Source: Haematococcus lacustris (Eukaryota > Chlorophyta > Chlorophyceae > Chlamydomonadales > Haematococcaceae). From it: 64,000 nucleotides of DNA. The stretch covers positions 10,401,097-10,465,096 of the forward strand of contig JASKMD010000031.1 of NCBI GenBank assembly GCA_030144725.1, given 5' to 3'. This document shows positions 54,709-64,000 of this stretch, in pieces. The first letter of the stretch is position 1. Every line of letters begins with the position of its first letter. A program made the position numbers and the translations under genes. Below the pieces are notes generated by a model. It saw nothing but the letters and a program-made list of their open reading frames with translations, had not been told where the DNA came from and did no database searches.

Positions 54709-56502
54709 ATGTCAGCATGTCAGCTTCAAACGCTGACATCACCAGTTATAGTCTGTGTCTGTCTGGTGCTGGCATCCTATGTTGGTAAGCGTCCAATCTG
54801 TTAGGCAGGACTTGCATGCCTGTCCTTTTCCTTCGGCAACAGTCCCAATGCTGTCGCTGGCAGCTCGCCGACAGTACTTGGGCCCTGCTAAGCAGACATA
54901 CATCCGTGTTGTACTAGCTCGCAAGCACCTTGTTTGACTGCAGGAGCCCAGCAACAACCAGCACTCCTTCACGCGCCTTTGGCCCTGCGCTCGACCCCTC
55001 CAGCTGCACTTGCTCCTGGCGACTTGGTCAAACCAGTACAGTCAGTACCAGTACCAACAGTCACGTCAAAACCACCGACACCGGTACTACCTTTGACTGC
55101 CTCTTCTCCCTCGCTGTCGCTGAGGTCACTGTCATCCGTGGTTGGCAACAGTAGCATGACGCCGGGCAGCAGTGGCATGCCTGGAGGCAGCAACATAGCT
55201 GGCAGCAACATTACCAACCTGGTCCTGGCAGCAAACCAAGCCGCCGCCCAGCTGGTGTTTGGGATGCAGCCATCTGACTTTGCCATGCTGTGCAGCAACC
55301 ATAGCCTCCTCAGCGTCTTTGCTTATGACTGCACCACAGCCGTGGCCACCCAGCTGCAGGTCACCACGGGCTACAATGTCAGCGTAGCCAGCGCAGTGCC
55401 CGGCATAACTTGCAGCCGCCGCAGACGCAGCCTGCTGCAGGCCAACACCACTACTGTGCCCGTCAACTTCCTCATGACCTTCCCCGCCAACACCACCAAC
55501 ACCACCCTCCCCATGCTGGCCCTTGTCAACCGCGTCAACACCCTGGGCACGGCAGCCCTGGGCGTCAACTACCTGGCCCTCATCCCCAGCGCCAACCTCA
55601 CCGTGACTGCCCAGCTTCTAAACCTACAGAGGCTCCAGGACGCACCCATGAACGGTTCCCTCAACTCCACCACCCTCCCTCCCTCCAACAATGCAACCAA
55701 CACCACCCTCCCTCCCTCCAACAATGCAACCAACACCACCCTCCCCCCCTTCAACAATGCAACCAACACCGCTCTCCCTCCCCTAATATCCCCCCAGGAC
55801 AAGCCCAGCCCTTCACCCCCTGGAGCCGTGGCTGCCACTCCTGACACTTCAAAACCCACCCCTTCCATCATCCCCTCCCCAGCCCCCCCTCCCTCTCCCG
55901 TCCTGGTTGTGGCTGACAACCAGGCCGTAGCCCAGCTCGCCTACGTCCTCAGCCCTGCAGTGTTTGCCGCACTGTGCAGCAATGCCACAGCTCGTGGGGC
56001 CTTTGCCGATGACAGTGCTGCCGCCATGGCTGCCCAGCTGGTGAGGAGCTCCGGGTCAGCTGTCAGTGTGGTGGGCTCAGTGCCAGCCTCCACCTGTGGT
56101 CGCCGTACACGCGCCCTGCTGCAAGCCAGCACCACCATGCCTGTCAACTACCTCATCACCTTCCCCCCGGGCACCAACGCCGCCGCTCAGGCCAGCCAGG
56201 TGCAGAGCCTGGTGACCCGCATCAACACAGAGGGCGTGGCAGCGCTGGGCGTCACCAGCCTGGGACCCGTGTCAACCTCGGACATCACTGTCACAGCAGT
56301 GGTGGTGCCCACTACGTCCTCGAGTGCGTTGCAGGCTGTAGGCACGGACAGCTCTGACGACAGTAAGCTTTCTCTGTCCACCCGGCTGGGGGTGGGCTTA
56401 GGGGTTGGTTTGGGTATGGGAGCACTGTGCGCTGCGGTAGTAGGCTTCCTCATTTTTAGGCGCTCGCAACAGAAGGTTGTTCTGGCACAGAGTGCTAATT
56501 GA
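54709..56502 (+). CDS. Secreted type I membrane protein with duplicated domain and RRxRxLLQ motifs
   Basis: Two exons, 54709-54784 and 54944-56502, give 544 residues. Exon 1 codes a signal peptide (hydrophobic VIVCVCLVLASYVG). Residues of about 123-249 and 351-479 are two copies of one domain: each starts NQAxAQL, has a CSN motif, a conserved Cys before a basic cluster and LLQ (RRRRSLLQ at 184-191, RRTRALLQ at 412-419), then PVNxLxTFP and a LGVxxL...TVTA ending. The linker has three NATNT units with N-glycosylation sequons and a Pro-Ser stretch. A Gly/Leu/Val transmembrane helix (about 508-531) precedes a short basic tail. I do not recognise the domain; a cell-wall or surface role is inference. 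A TATA-like element lies upstream. Confidence 0.83.
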
Positions 56503-57918
56503 ATCATAGAGCCTTGACAGCAATCACCAAGGTGTGCTCATGTGATCTCATACTGGCATAGTGGCGTAAATACAATGCATGTGCTGCTCTGCTGCTAAGC
56601 CCCATGCCTCGAGCACTGTTTGTAGGGATGCTACGGACCAGCACCCACAATTCATTGGCATGTCCAGACACGAACACTTGTCCATGCATGATGTTTCGAG
56701 CTGCATGTTGTAGGTCCTGCGTGACTAGACCCCTGATGCAGAGACACATATGCACTGAGTACGCCAAGTAATAAACGCTAATGAGCTATGTCTTTGGTTG
56801 CATAGTCACATACACACCGGGCCTCTAATGAGGAGAATGGTTTACCATTAGATTTCACCAGGGATGCAGCCAGACCTGGATGCTCCTGTGACGGTGCACA
56901 GGCTGCCAGTGTCATTGGCTTTTTGGCTTTGGAGGGTTTAGGGCAGGGCAGCGTGCCATGCCCAACATTTTCCATAGCTTGCAGTTGTAGCATGGTTGTC
57001 CGGTTGTGCGTGGACATGTGGAAAGATGTCTACTCGAGCCTTGGCAACAAGCTCTCCCTGTAAGGTCATTTCATTGTGAACGTTCATTCAACGTGTCCAC
57101 CTCCCAGACCATTCCCTCCCCCTGTAGGGCTGTAGGGGCTAGCCAGCAGATACGTGCCCGTCACCGAACGGGTCATTGTGAAAAGGTCATGGTCAGAGTC
57201 AGCACCAAACACAATGCATTAGCCTGCAGGCCTAGCCAGTGTCACACAGTCTAGCTGTTTCTCACAAGGATGGTGAGGTTTCGAAGCCAAGCTCCACACC
57301 CAGCTCTCAGCCAAACTCTGACCCGGCTTCAGCGCATATCTCTCCGGCAACGAGTGGCTACGTTATCTGTAGTACGCCAATACCTAAGTTCCTTACCCTA
57401 TTCCCTTACATGGGTAGGCCCACTCCATTCTATGCAGCTGCTCCGCTCACTGGCCCAGCGCTTCACTGCACAGCCTGAGAACGCAGTTGGAATGGGTGAG
57501 GGATGGGGTGCACTAGGAGAGCAGCTGAGCCAACGCCTGTGTGACCGGTCACTCAAGATCAGGACTAATGTCATCACAGCCATGGCGGCTACAGTAGCAC
57601 ACACTGCTGCCAATCGAAGCAGCCATGAGGTCATCAGCTCCAGGAGTGCTCAAGCAGTGTAACAGGGAAATGCTCCAGATCGACAGTGCGCAAGTGTGGA
57701 GTCTGTCCTCTGCCCATCATCTCCTCAGCGCCATATTCCCTACTAATAGGAGTTCCTTATCTGAAACTTCAAACTGTCGGTACCTATACCTAAAAACAGC
57801 CGGCACCAATACCTAATTTCCTTACCCCACCCCTTCACGAGGGTGGGGCGATGAGTGTTGGCATGAAACACATGCTCTGATGTAAGCAACAGCTTAAGCA
57901 TTGCATAATGCACACATG
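56503..57918. other. No gene seen
   Basis: Open frames such as 57270-57662 on + have no family resemblance. GCCTGTGTGACCGGTCA at 57534 resembles a piece of 53926-53942, hinting at a dispersed repeat shared with the 53.8-kb relic. Confidence 0.5.
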
Positions 57919-58365
57919 CTACTGTGCTACAGGCAGTTGGGCTTGGGCCTTGGGTGCTCGGTCTCGCAGCTTCTTGAAGCCCAATGCTGGGTACTACTTG
58001 CCTTAGGCAGGAGCCCTTGCTCGGTGTGGCCACCTGCACAGCGCCAGTGGGCGCAACTTGCTCTCCCCTGCCCGCTGGAGGTTGAGGGCTGCGTTGCAGT
58101 CCCTGTCCACCCAGTTGCCGATGTCCCTAGGGGTGGTCTGGTCCAGCCAGGGGCAACACATGAGGCCCGGCACCGACGCCTCGTACCGCCGGCTCCAGGC
58201 TGACCCCATCAAGCGCCTCTGTGCCTGACCTGCTGGGGGCCTCCAGCCTGCAAGCCTGGTGGGCTTGCTGCGGTCCAGCACCTCCTCACAGGGCTGGGGG
58301 CTGTTCACAGCTGAGCTGACCCGGATGGTGTGGATCTCATCCACCGTCGCCACCTTGCCTGGCAG
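57919..58365 (-). pseudogene. TnpB/Fanzor-like RuvC nuclease, C-terminal remnant
   Basis: On - the frame reads KVATVDEIHT...CEEVLD, then LAGWRPPAG, then WVDRDCNAALNLQRAGES (near 58081-58113), LRPLALCRWP and finally YPALGFKKLRDRAPKAQAQ. DRDxNAAxN is the RuvC-III motif of TnpB and its eukaryotic Fanzor relatives, and DE-x-HT upstream corresponds to the segment that normally begins the zinc ribbon. The ribbon cysteines are largely lost. Two in-frame stops (TAA at 58003-58005 and TAG at 57994-57996) lie just before the conserved C-terminal tail, whose own stop is at 57919-57921. The N-terminal half with RuvC-I is missing. It is a relic; the family assignment comes from motif pattern only. Confidence 0.5.
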
Positions 58366-59041
58366 CTGGGCACCACCGTTGCAGTCAGTGCAACTGTCCT
58401 AACAAGTGCTCGCCTCCAGCAGCCTCAGGTTGCTCCCACCCAGCAGCCCCAGGCTGCTCCGCCCCAGCACCACTGCTGGCCAGGCCTAAGCCAAGACCCA
58501 TGCTGTGGTAGGGATGCTGCGGCTAGGCTGGAGGTGGGGTGCAGGGTCTGGGCCAACAGACGCTGGATGCCCTGCCCTTCAATCTGGCCCTTACTCTACC
58601 CCTGGCTCTGCCCCTGGCTTTGCCACTGGCCCTTGCGCTGGCTTGACATTATGATTGGGAATGCAGTCTGGGCAGGCGGGACGTTGGGCACGAGCACAGT
58701 AGGCACAGTACGAGCATAGTAGGACGTTGAGCACGAGCATACATGACAAGAGCAGCAGCAATAGGAAGCTGATAGAGGCGCCTGCATGAAAACGCTGCTG
58801 TCACCACTGCTGCTAACATGGTGTATAATGCTGACTGCTGCTGCAAAGACTGGCGGCACAAATCCGCACCTGCACCAGGCCCTCGAATGGGGCCATCAGC
58901 ACGCATGCACGCCTCGTAGGGCGGCAGTTGCACCTGCACCAGGCCCTCGAATGGGGCCATCAGCACGCATGCACGCCTCGTAGGGCGGCAGTTGCACCTG
59001 CACCAGGCCGTCCAATTGAGCCGTGAACATGCGAATGTACT
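58366..59041. other. No gene; includes a 64-bp tandem repeat
   Basis: A 64-base unit starting CACCTGCACCAGGCC occurs 2.3 times at 58867-59010. Between 58366 and 58640 are Gln/Ala-rich fragments upstream of the RuvC remnant, with stops. Confidence 0.6.
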
Positions 59042-59227
59042 GTAGTGATACGCCTTGTTGGTGATATCACCAAATCATTTCATCAACAAAGTGTATCACC
59101 TACTGTTTGAGCATGGAATTGTTTGAGCATGAGATGCTTTTTGTCACCAAATTGTATCACCAGTTGTTTGAGCACGAGGTTTGGTTTTTCACCAAATCAG
59201 CGTATCACCAACAAGACGTATCACTAC
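59042..59227. mobile_element. 186-bp MITE (element A)
   Basis: Ends are inverted repeats of about 25 bases, GTAGTGATACGCCTTGTTGG at the left and its complement with one mismatch at the right. The interior carries TCACCAAAT and TTGTTTGAGCA motifs also found inside element B. No coding sequence. Confidence 0.7.
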
Positions 59228-59469
59228 GATATGCCAAGAAGATGCTCACCACCACCGGTGTGTAGCTGTGCTAACAACAACAGCTAATTGTTGCTGGCCG
59301 TGCCTGCAGCTACTGGGATATCCACAGACAACATCTCGTTCCATGTTGGATTGGGAATGCAGTGTTTTGAATGTCATTTTTGAAACATCAGCATGCAATG
59401 AACATCACTTGGTTTGGTCCTGTGCATACAGAGCGGGGCAGGCTGCATGTAATTATGCAGTTGTATACC

Positions 59470-60231
59470 GTAGTGATACGCCTTGTTGGTGATTTCACCA
59501 AATCACCCATTGTTTGAGCATGCGGCTGTCACCAAATTTGTAGCAGCACCCATGGTAGATGGCGCCAAAGCTGAAACAGACCTTGCTGACCTCGATCCTT
59601 CAGCCTACAGATGCACATTGGCAGGCACAGGGAGGCATAGGCAGGCACATTTGCAGGTACATTACACTACGGGTTACGAACACAGAGGGGGATGCAGACC
59701 CCCACCAGCGTGAGCTTGACAATGACGACGTTGAGCAGCTGCGTGTCACTGCCCAATGGTTAGAACAGCAGTAGCAGCAGCAGCAGCAGTAGCAGCAGCA
59801 GCAAGAGGGGGAGGGGGAGGGGGAGGGGAGAGGCCCGCGGCAGCGGCAGGGGCAGGGGTAGGGGGAGGGGCAAGGGCAGGGGCCTGTGACCTCTGTCTGA
59901 TAGTGATGAGGACGACATCGTCACACAAGCGACAGCAGCAGTGCCAGCAGCTCAGCCAGCAGCAGCTCTGATAGCGGTGAGGGCGAGAGCGATGGTGAGG
60001 ATGATGAGGCTGTGATGGAAGCAGCCACACGCTGCAGTGCCCGAAGACGGCTGCCCCAATAGTAAATAAATGCATGTGTGGACAGTGTGCTATTGTTGGG
60101 TGTTGCACTTAGCAGCCTCTGGCTTCGTAGATGTATTAAGAATAGAGAGTCACCAAACATGTATCACTTCAATGTTTGAGCCAGGCGCTGTCACTATACA
60201 GGCGCATATCACCAACAAGGCGTATCACTAG
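59470..60231. mobile_element. 762-bp TIR element (element B), related to element A
   Basis: Bounded by GTAGTGATACGCCTTGTTGG at 59470 and its reverse complement ending near 60230. Subterminal motifs match element A, so A looks like a deletion derivative. Inside, on +, a short frame ends DVEQLRVTAQWLEQQ and a second acidic stretch (SSDSGEGESDGEDDE) ends in RRRLPQ and a stop before AATAAA at about 60065. These may be remnants of an encoded protein. Confidence 0.65.
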
Positions 60232-60739
60232 TGGTATCACTAGTAGTTTCACTAGTAGACTAGGGCAGTGGGCCCGTCCCACATCGGACGGCCAGCAGGC
60301 AACATATGTATGTGCGGCCTCCGGCCGCACCACATTTGTTTACCAACCAGCCCGATAGACAGCCGGTCAAGCAAGCCCGCATGCAGCCAAACAAAACTAT
60401 GCACGTCCAAGTCCACTTGCAATGTGTGTATGAATGATTTTCGCATGCTTGCATGATGTTCGCTTTGCATCCCTTGGCATCTGAAAAATGTGTGTGGGCA
60501 TGCTGTCCAGTTATCACTTCTGCACTGTGCGGTGTGTGTGGGTGTGGTGTGTGTGGGTGGCAAGAGCAATTGCAGCTGCAGTCACAGTGGCAACAGCAGT
60601 GGTGCCAGCTCAGTGCCAGGTCAATGCAAGTTGGCATGGCCTGTCACCAGCCCTCATCGTCGTCGGGGCCAGGTGGCAAGGCATAAAACACCCTGGTGTA
60701 CACCACATTCTCAGTGTAAACTGCGGCAGCACGGAGAGG
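60232..60739. other. No gene seen
   Basis: Contains TATCACTAG direct repeats beside element B and an 8-bp-stem, 3-base-loop palindrome at 60312-60330. Nothing recognisable otherwise. Confidence 0.5.
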
Positions 60740-60799
60740 CAGCCCATGCTGCCCTTGCTGCTGCTGCCCCTACTGCTGCTGCCCCTACTGCTGCTGCCC

Positions 60800-60834
<35 letters not shown>

Positions 60835-61597
60835 CCTGCTACTATTGTTGCTGCTGCCATTGTTGCCGCTGCTGCCCCTGCTGCTGCTGCCGCTGCTGCC
60901 ACTGCTGCCGCTGCTGCCGCTGCTGCCGCAGCAGCCGCAGCTGCCGCAGCTGCCGCTTCTGCTGCTGGTGCCGCTTCTGCCCCTGCTGCCCCTGCCGCCC
61001 ATGCCGCCCCTGCTGCTCCTGCTGCTGCTGCCCCTGCTGCTGCCGCCCTACTGTTGCTGGTGCTGCTCATGCTGCTGCTGCCCCGTCTGCTGCTGCTGCC
61101 CCTGCTGCTGCTGCCCCTCCTGCTGCTGCCCCTGCTGCCCCTGCCGCCCCTGCGGCCCCTGCTGCTGCTGCCCCTGCTGCTGCTGCCCCTGCTGCTGCTG
61201 CCCCTGCTGCTGCTGCTGCTGCTGCCCCTGCTACTATTGTTGCTGCTGCCATTGTTGCCGCTGCTGCCCCTGCTGCTGCTGCCGCTGCTGCCACTGCTGC
61301 CGCTGCTGCCGCTGCTGCCGCAGCTGCCGCAGCTGCCGCAGCTGCCGCTGCTGCTGCTGGTGCCGCTTCTGCCGCTTCTGCCGCTTCTGCCCCTGCTGCC
61401 CCTGCCGCCCATGCCGCCCCTGCTGCTCCTGCTGCTGCTGCCCCTGCTGCTGCCGCCCTACTGTTGCTGGTGCTGCTCATGCTGCTGCTGCCCCGTCTGC
61501 TGCTGCTGCCCCTGCTGCTCCTGCCCCTGCTGCTGCTTCCCCTGCTGCCCCTGCCGCCCCTGCGGCCCCTGCTGCTGCTGCCCCTGCTGCTGCTGCC

Positions 61598-61630
<33 letters not shown>

Positions 61631-63192
61631 CCTGCTACTATTGTTGCTGCTGCCATTGTTGCCGCTGCTGCCCCTGCTGCTGCTGCCGCTGCTGCCACTG
61701 CTGCCGCTGCTGCCGCTGCTGCCGCAGCAGCCGCAGCTGCCGCAGCTGCCGCTGCTGCTGCTGGTGCCGCTTCTGCCGCTTCTGCCGCTTCTGCCCCTGC
61801 TGCCCCTGCCGCCCATGCCGCCCCTGCTGCTCCTGCTGCTGCTGCCCCTGCTGCTGCCGCCCTACTGTTGCTGGTGCTGCTCATGCTGCTGCTGCCCCGT
61901 CTGCTGCTGCTGCCCCTGCTGCTGCTGCCCTCCTGCTGCTGCCCCTACTGTTGCTGCCCCTGCCGCTGCCCCTGCTGCCCTTGCTGCTGCTGCCCCTGCT
62001 GCTGCTGCCCCTACTGCTGCTGCTGCTGCCCCTGCTGCTGCTGCCCCTGCTACTATTGCTGCTGCTGCCATTGTTGCCGCTGCTGCCCCTGCTGCTGCTG
62101 CCGCTGCTGCCACTGCTGCCGCTGCTGCCGCTGCTGCCCCTGCTGCCCCTGCCGCCCCTGCCGCCCCTGCTCTCCTGCTGCTGCTGCCCCTGCTGCTGCC
62201 GCCCTACTGTTGCTGGTGCTGCTCATGCTGCTGCTGCCCCTTCTGCTGCTGCTGCCCCTGCTGCTGCTGCCCCTGCCGCTGCTGCCCCTGCCGCCCCTGC
62301 TGCCCCTGCTGCTGCTGCCCCTGCTGCTGCTGCCCCTGCTGTTGCTGCCCCTGCTGCTGCTGCCCCTACTGTTGCTGCCCCTGCTGCTGCCCCTGCTGCC
62401 CTTGCTGCTGCTGCCCCTGCTGCTGCTGCCCCTACTGCTGCTGCTGCTGCCCCTGCTGCTGCTGCCCCTGCTACTATTGCTGCTGCTGCTGCTGCCCCTG
62501 CTGCTGCCCCTGCTACTATTGCTGTTGACTTTGCTGCTGCTGCTGCTGCCCCTGCTGCTGCTGCCGCTTCTGCCGCTTCTGCCGCTTCTGCCGCTTCTGC
62601 CGCTGCTGCCGCCGCTGCCGCCGCTGCTGCTGCCGCTGCTGCTGCTGCAGCTGCTGCCCCTGCTGCCGCTGCTGCCCCTGCTACTGCTGCCCCTGTTGGT
62701 GCTGTCCCTGCTGCTGCTGCCCCTGCTGCTGCTGCCCCTGCTGCTGCTGCCCCTGCTGCTGCTGCCGTCGCCGCTGACTTTGCTGCTGCTACTGCTGCCT
62801 CTGCTGCTGCTGCTGCCGCCCTTGCTGCTGCCGTCGCCGCTGCTGCCGCTGCTGCAGCTGCTGTTGCTGCTGCCCCTGCTGCCCCTGCTGCCCCTGCTGC
62901 CCCTACTGCCCCTGCTACCGCTGCTGGCACTGCTGCCGCTGCTGCTACTGCTGCCCCTGCTGCCCCTGCAGCCCCTGCTGCTGCTGCCCCTGCTGCTGCT
63001 GCCCCTGCCCCTGCTGCTGCTGCCCCTGCTGCTGCTGCCCCTGCTGCTGCTGCCCCTGCTGCTGCTGCCCCTGCTGCTGCTGCTGCTGCTGCCCCTGCTG
63101 CTGCTGCTGCCCCTACTGCTGCTGCTGCTGCCCCTACTGCTGCTGCTGCCCCTGCTGCTGCCCCTGCTGCTGCTGCCCCTGCTGCTGCTGCC

Positions 63193-63225
<33 letters not shown>

Positions 63226-63330
63226 CCTGCTGCTGCCCCTGCTGCTGCTGCCGCCGCCGCTGCCGCCGCTGCCGCTGCTGCTGCTGCCGCCGCTGCTGCT
63301 GCTGCCCCTGCTGCTGCTGCCCCTGCTGCT
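60740..63330. repeat. 2.6-kb CTG/CTGCTGCCC higher-order repeat
   Basis: Nearly all triplets are CTG, CCG or CCC. A longer landmark, GCCCTACTGTTGCTGGTGCT, recurs at about 61045, 61455, 61859 and 62201, so units of about 340-410 bases are tandemly arranged in the left two-thirds. The right third is less regular. All six frames are open for long stretches, giving spurious Leu-, Cys-, Ala-, Ser- or Gly-rich products. Confidence 0.95.
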
Positions 63331-64000
63331 AGCCTGGCTGCTTTTCAAGGCTAGACACCTGCCATCAGGTGCATTGGGGACATGAGGCTCCGTCGCGCTG
63401 GAGCAGAGGCTGAATATGTTTTACCGTATAGGCAGTGCGCAAGGTTGACGTGCACGCCACGGCCAAGCGCCGCATCCGTGGACTGCGGCTGTCAGTTCAA
63501 AATGATGGACCAACCTGTGTCATGTTCATCTAGGGCCGGGGCTGTACTCCGCAGGGGTAGGGGGTGTTTGTTTGACTGGGCTGTTGGTTGACGGGCCGGC
63601 AAGAACATTCAAAACGAAACATCGCGAGTAGACACGCTGGCCTCTACATTACCATACCCACTACTCATCTCTATTTTTAAGGCCTCCAATTTTCAGAACG
63701 ACTTTTGATCTTACCGCACAGTGACTCGCGCTCGGTTTTCTCGAAGTACTATGCGGTGAAAAAGTTATGCGAGGTCGCACGCTGAATCGCAGGCCATTCC
63801 GAGCACATTTTTCATCTTGCCCCCTTAATTTTTTTTATGTAGATTCACTACGGTATGCAGAAAATTGTGTGACACTCTATGCAGCTTCTGTGCTTGCTAC
63901 TTGACCAATCCTCTAGTGTGGGAAGGTGACCAGCTTGGCACGACAGTCGAGGGGCTGTTGCCTTCGCTATCAGCCTCACGGCGTGGTGACTCTGAAGAAG
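63331..64000. other. No gene seen
   Basis: Becomes AT-richer after 63600. No exon, RNA gene or repeat recognised before the window ends. Confidence 0.5.

Noticed and set aside
60312..60330. Short palindrome with 8-bp stem as a terminator
   Set aside because: No gene ends near it and such hairpins do not terminate nuclear Pol II transcripts.
60488..63385. Three giant overlapping open frames of more than 900 codons (Leu-, Cys- and Ala-rich)
   Set aside because: They arise from CTG/CCC triplet repeats in which no frame contains stops; no start context, domains or flanking exons.

Overview
The window looks like nuclear DNA of a volvocine-type green alga (Chlorophyceae; Haematococcus or a close relative is my best guess). 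The reasons are GC-rich coding sequence, many short GT-AG introns, algal-type TGTAA polyadenylation signals, very long simple repeats inside introns, and a secreted M11 (gametolysin-type) metalloprotease with a hydroxyproline-type Ser-Pro tail. The genus is inference; a search of the protein models would settle it. I found no rRNA, tRNA or CRISPR array.

Layout. Positions 945-6150 and 24505-28970 are the two arms of a large inverted duplication. Each arm carries one complete 13-exon metalloprotease gene (1137-5782 on +, 24870-28774 on -). Exons 1-12 have identical lengths in the two copies, and only the Ser-Pro tail differs in length. Between the arms lie a truncated non-LTR retrotransposon split by a 239-bp palindromic element (6701-8972), several satellite and minisatellite blocks (8968-13960), an inverted pair of fragments of an unidentified repeat family (9368-9705 and 14612-14928), and a split gene for an eIF2-alpha-kinase-type protein kinase (about 16443-21503, perhaps to 23136). 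To the right come a small terminal-inverted-repeat element (29278-29703), a class 3 lipase gene (31098-36358), a 17-exon UTP10/HEATR1 gene for the small-subunit processome (37173-52688), a secreted type I membrane protein with a duplicated domain (54709-56502), a broken RuvC (TnpB/Fanzor-like) gene remnant (57919-58365), two related TIR elements (59042-60231) and a 2.6-kb CTG-rich higher-order repeat (60740-63330).

How the genes relate. There is no operon-like logic. The lipase, UTP10 and membrane-protein genes all lie on the + strand, and lipase and UTP10 are separated by only 0.8 kb. The metalloproteases probably act on the Hyp-rich extracellular matrix, the kinase on translation initiation, and UTP10 on pre-18S rRNA processing. 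The strongest theme is repeat biology: almost every large intron contains a strand-biased simple repeat, recent transposon insertions can be dated relative to each other, and the two metalloprotease copies are almost identical even in introns. Exon coordinates were derived by hand from splice sites, reading phase and family similarity.
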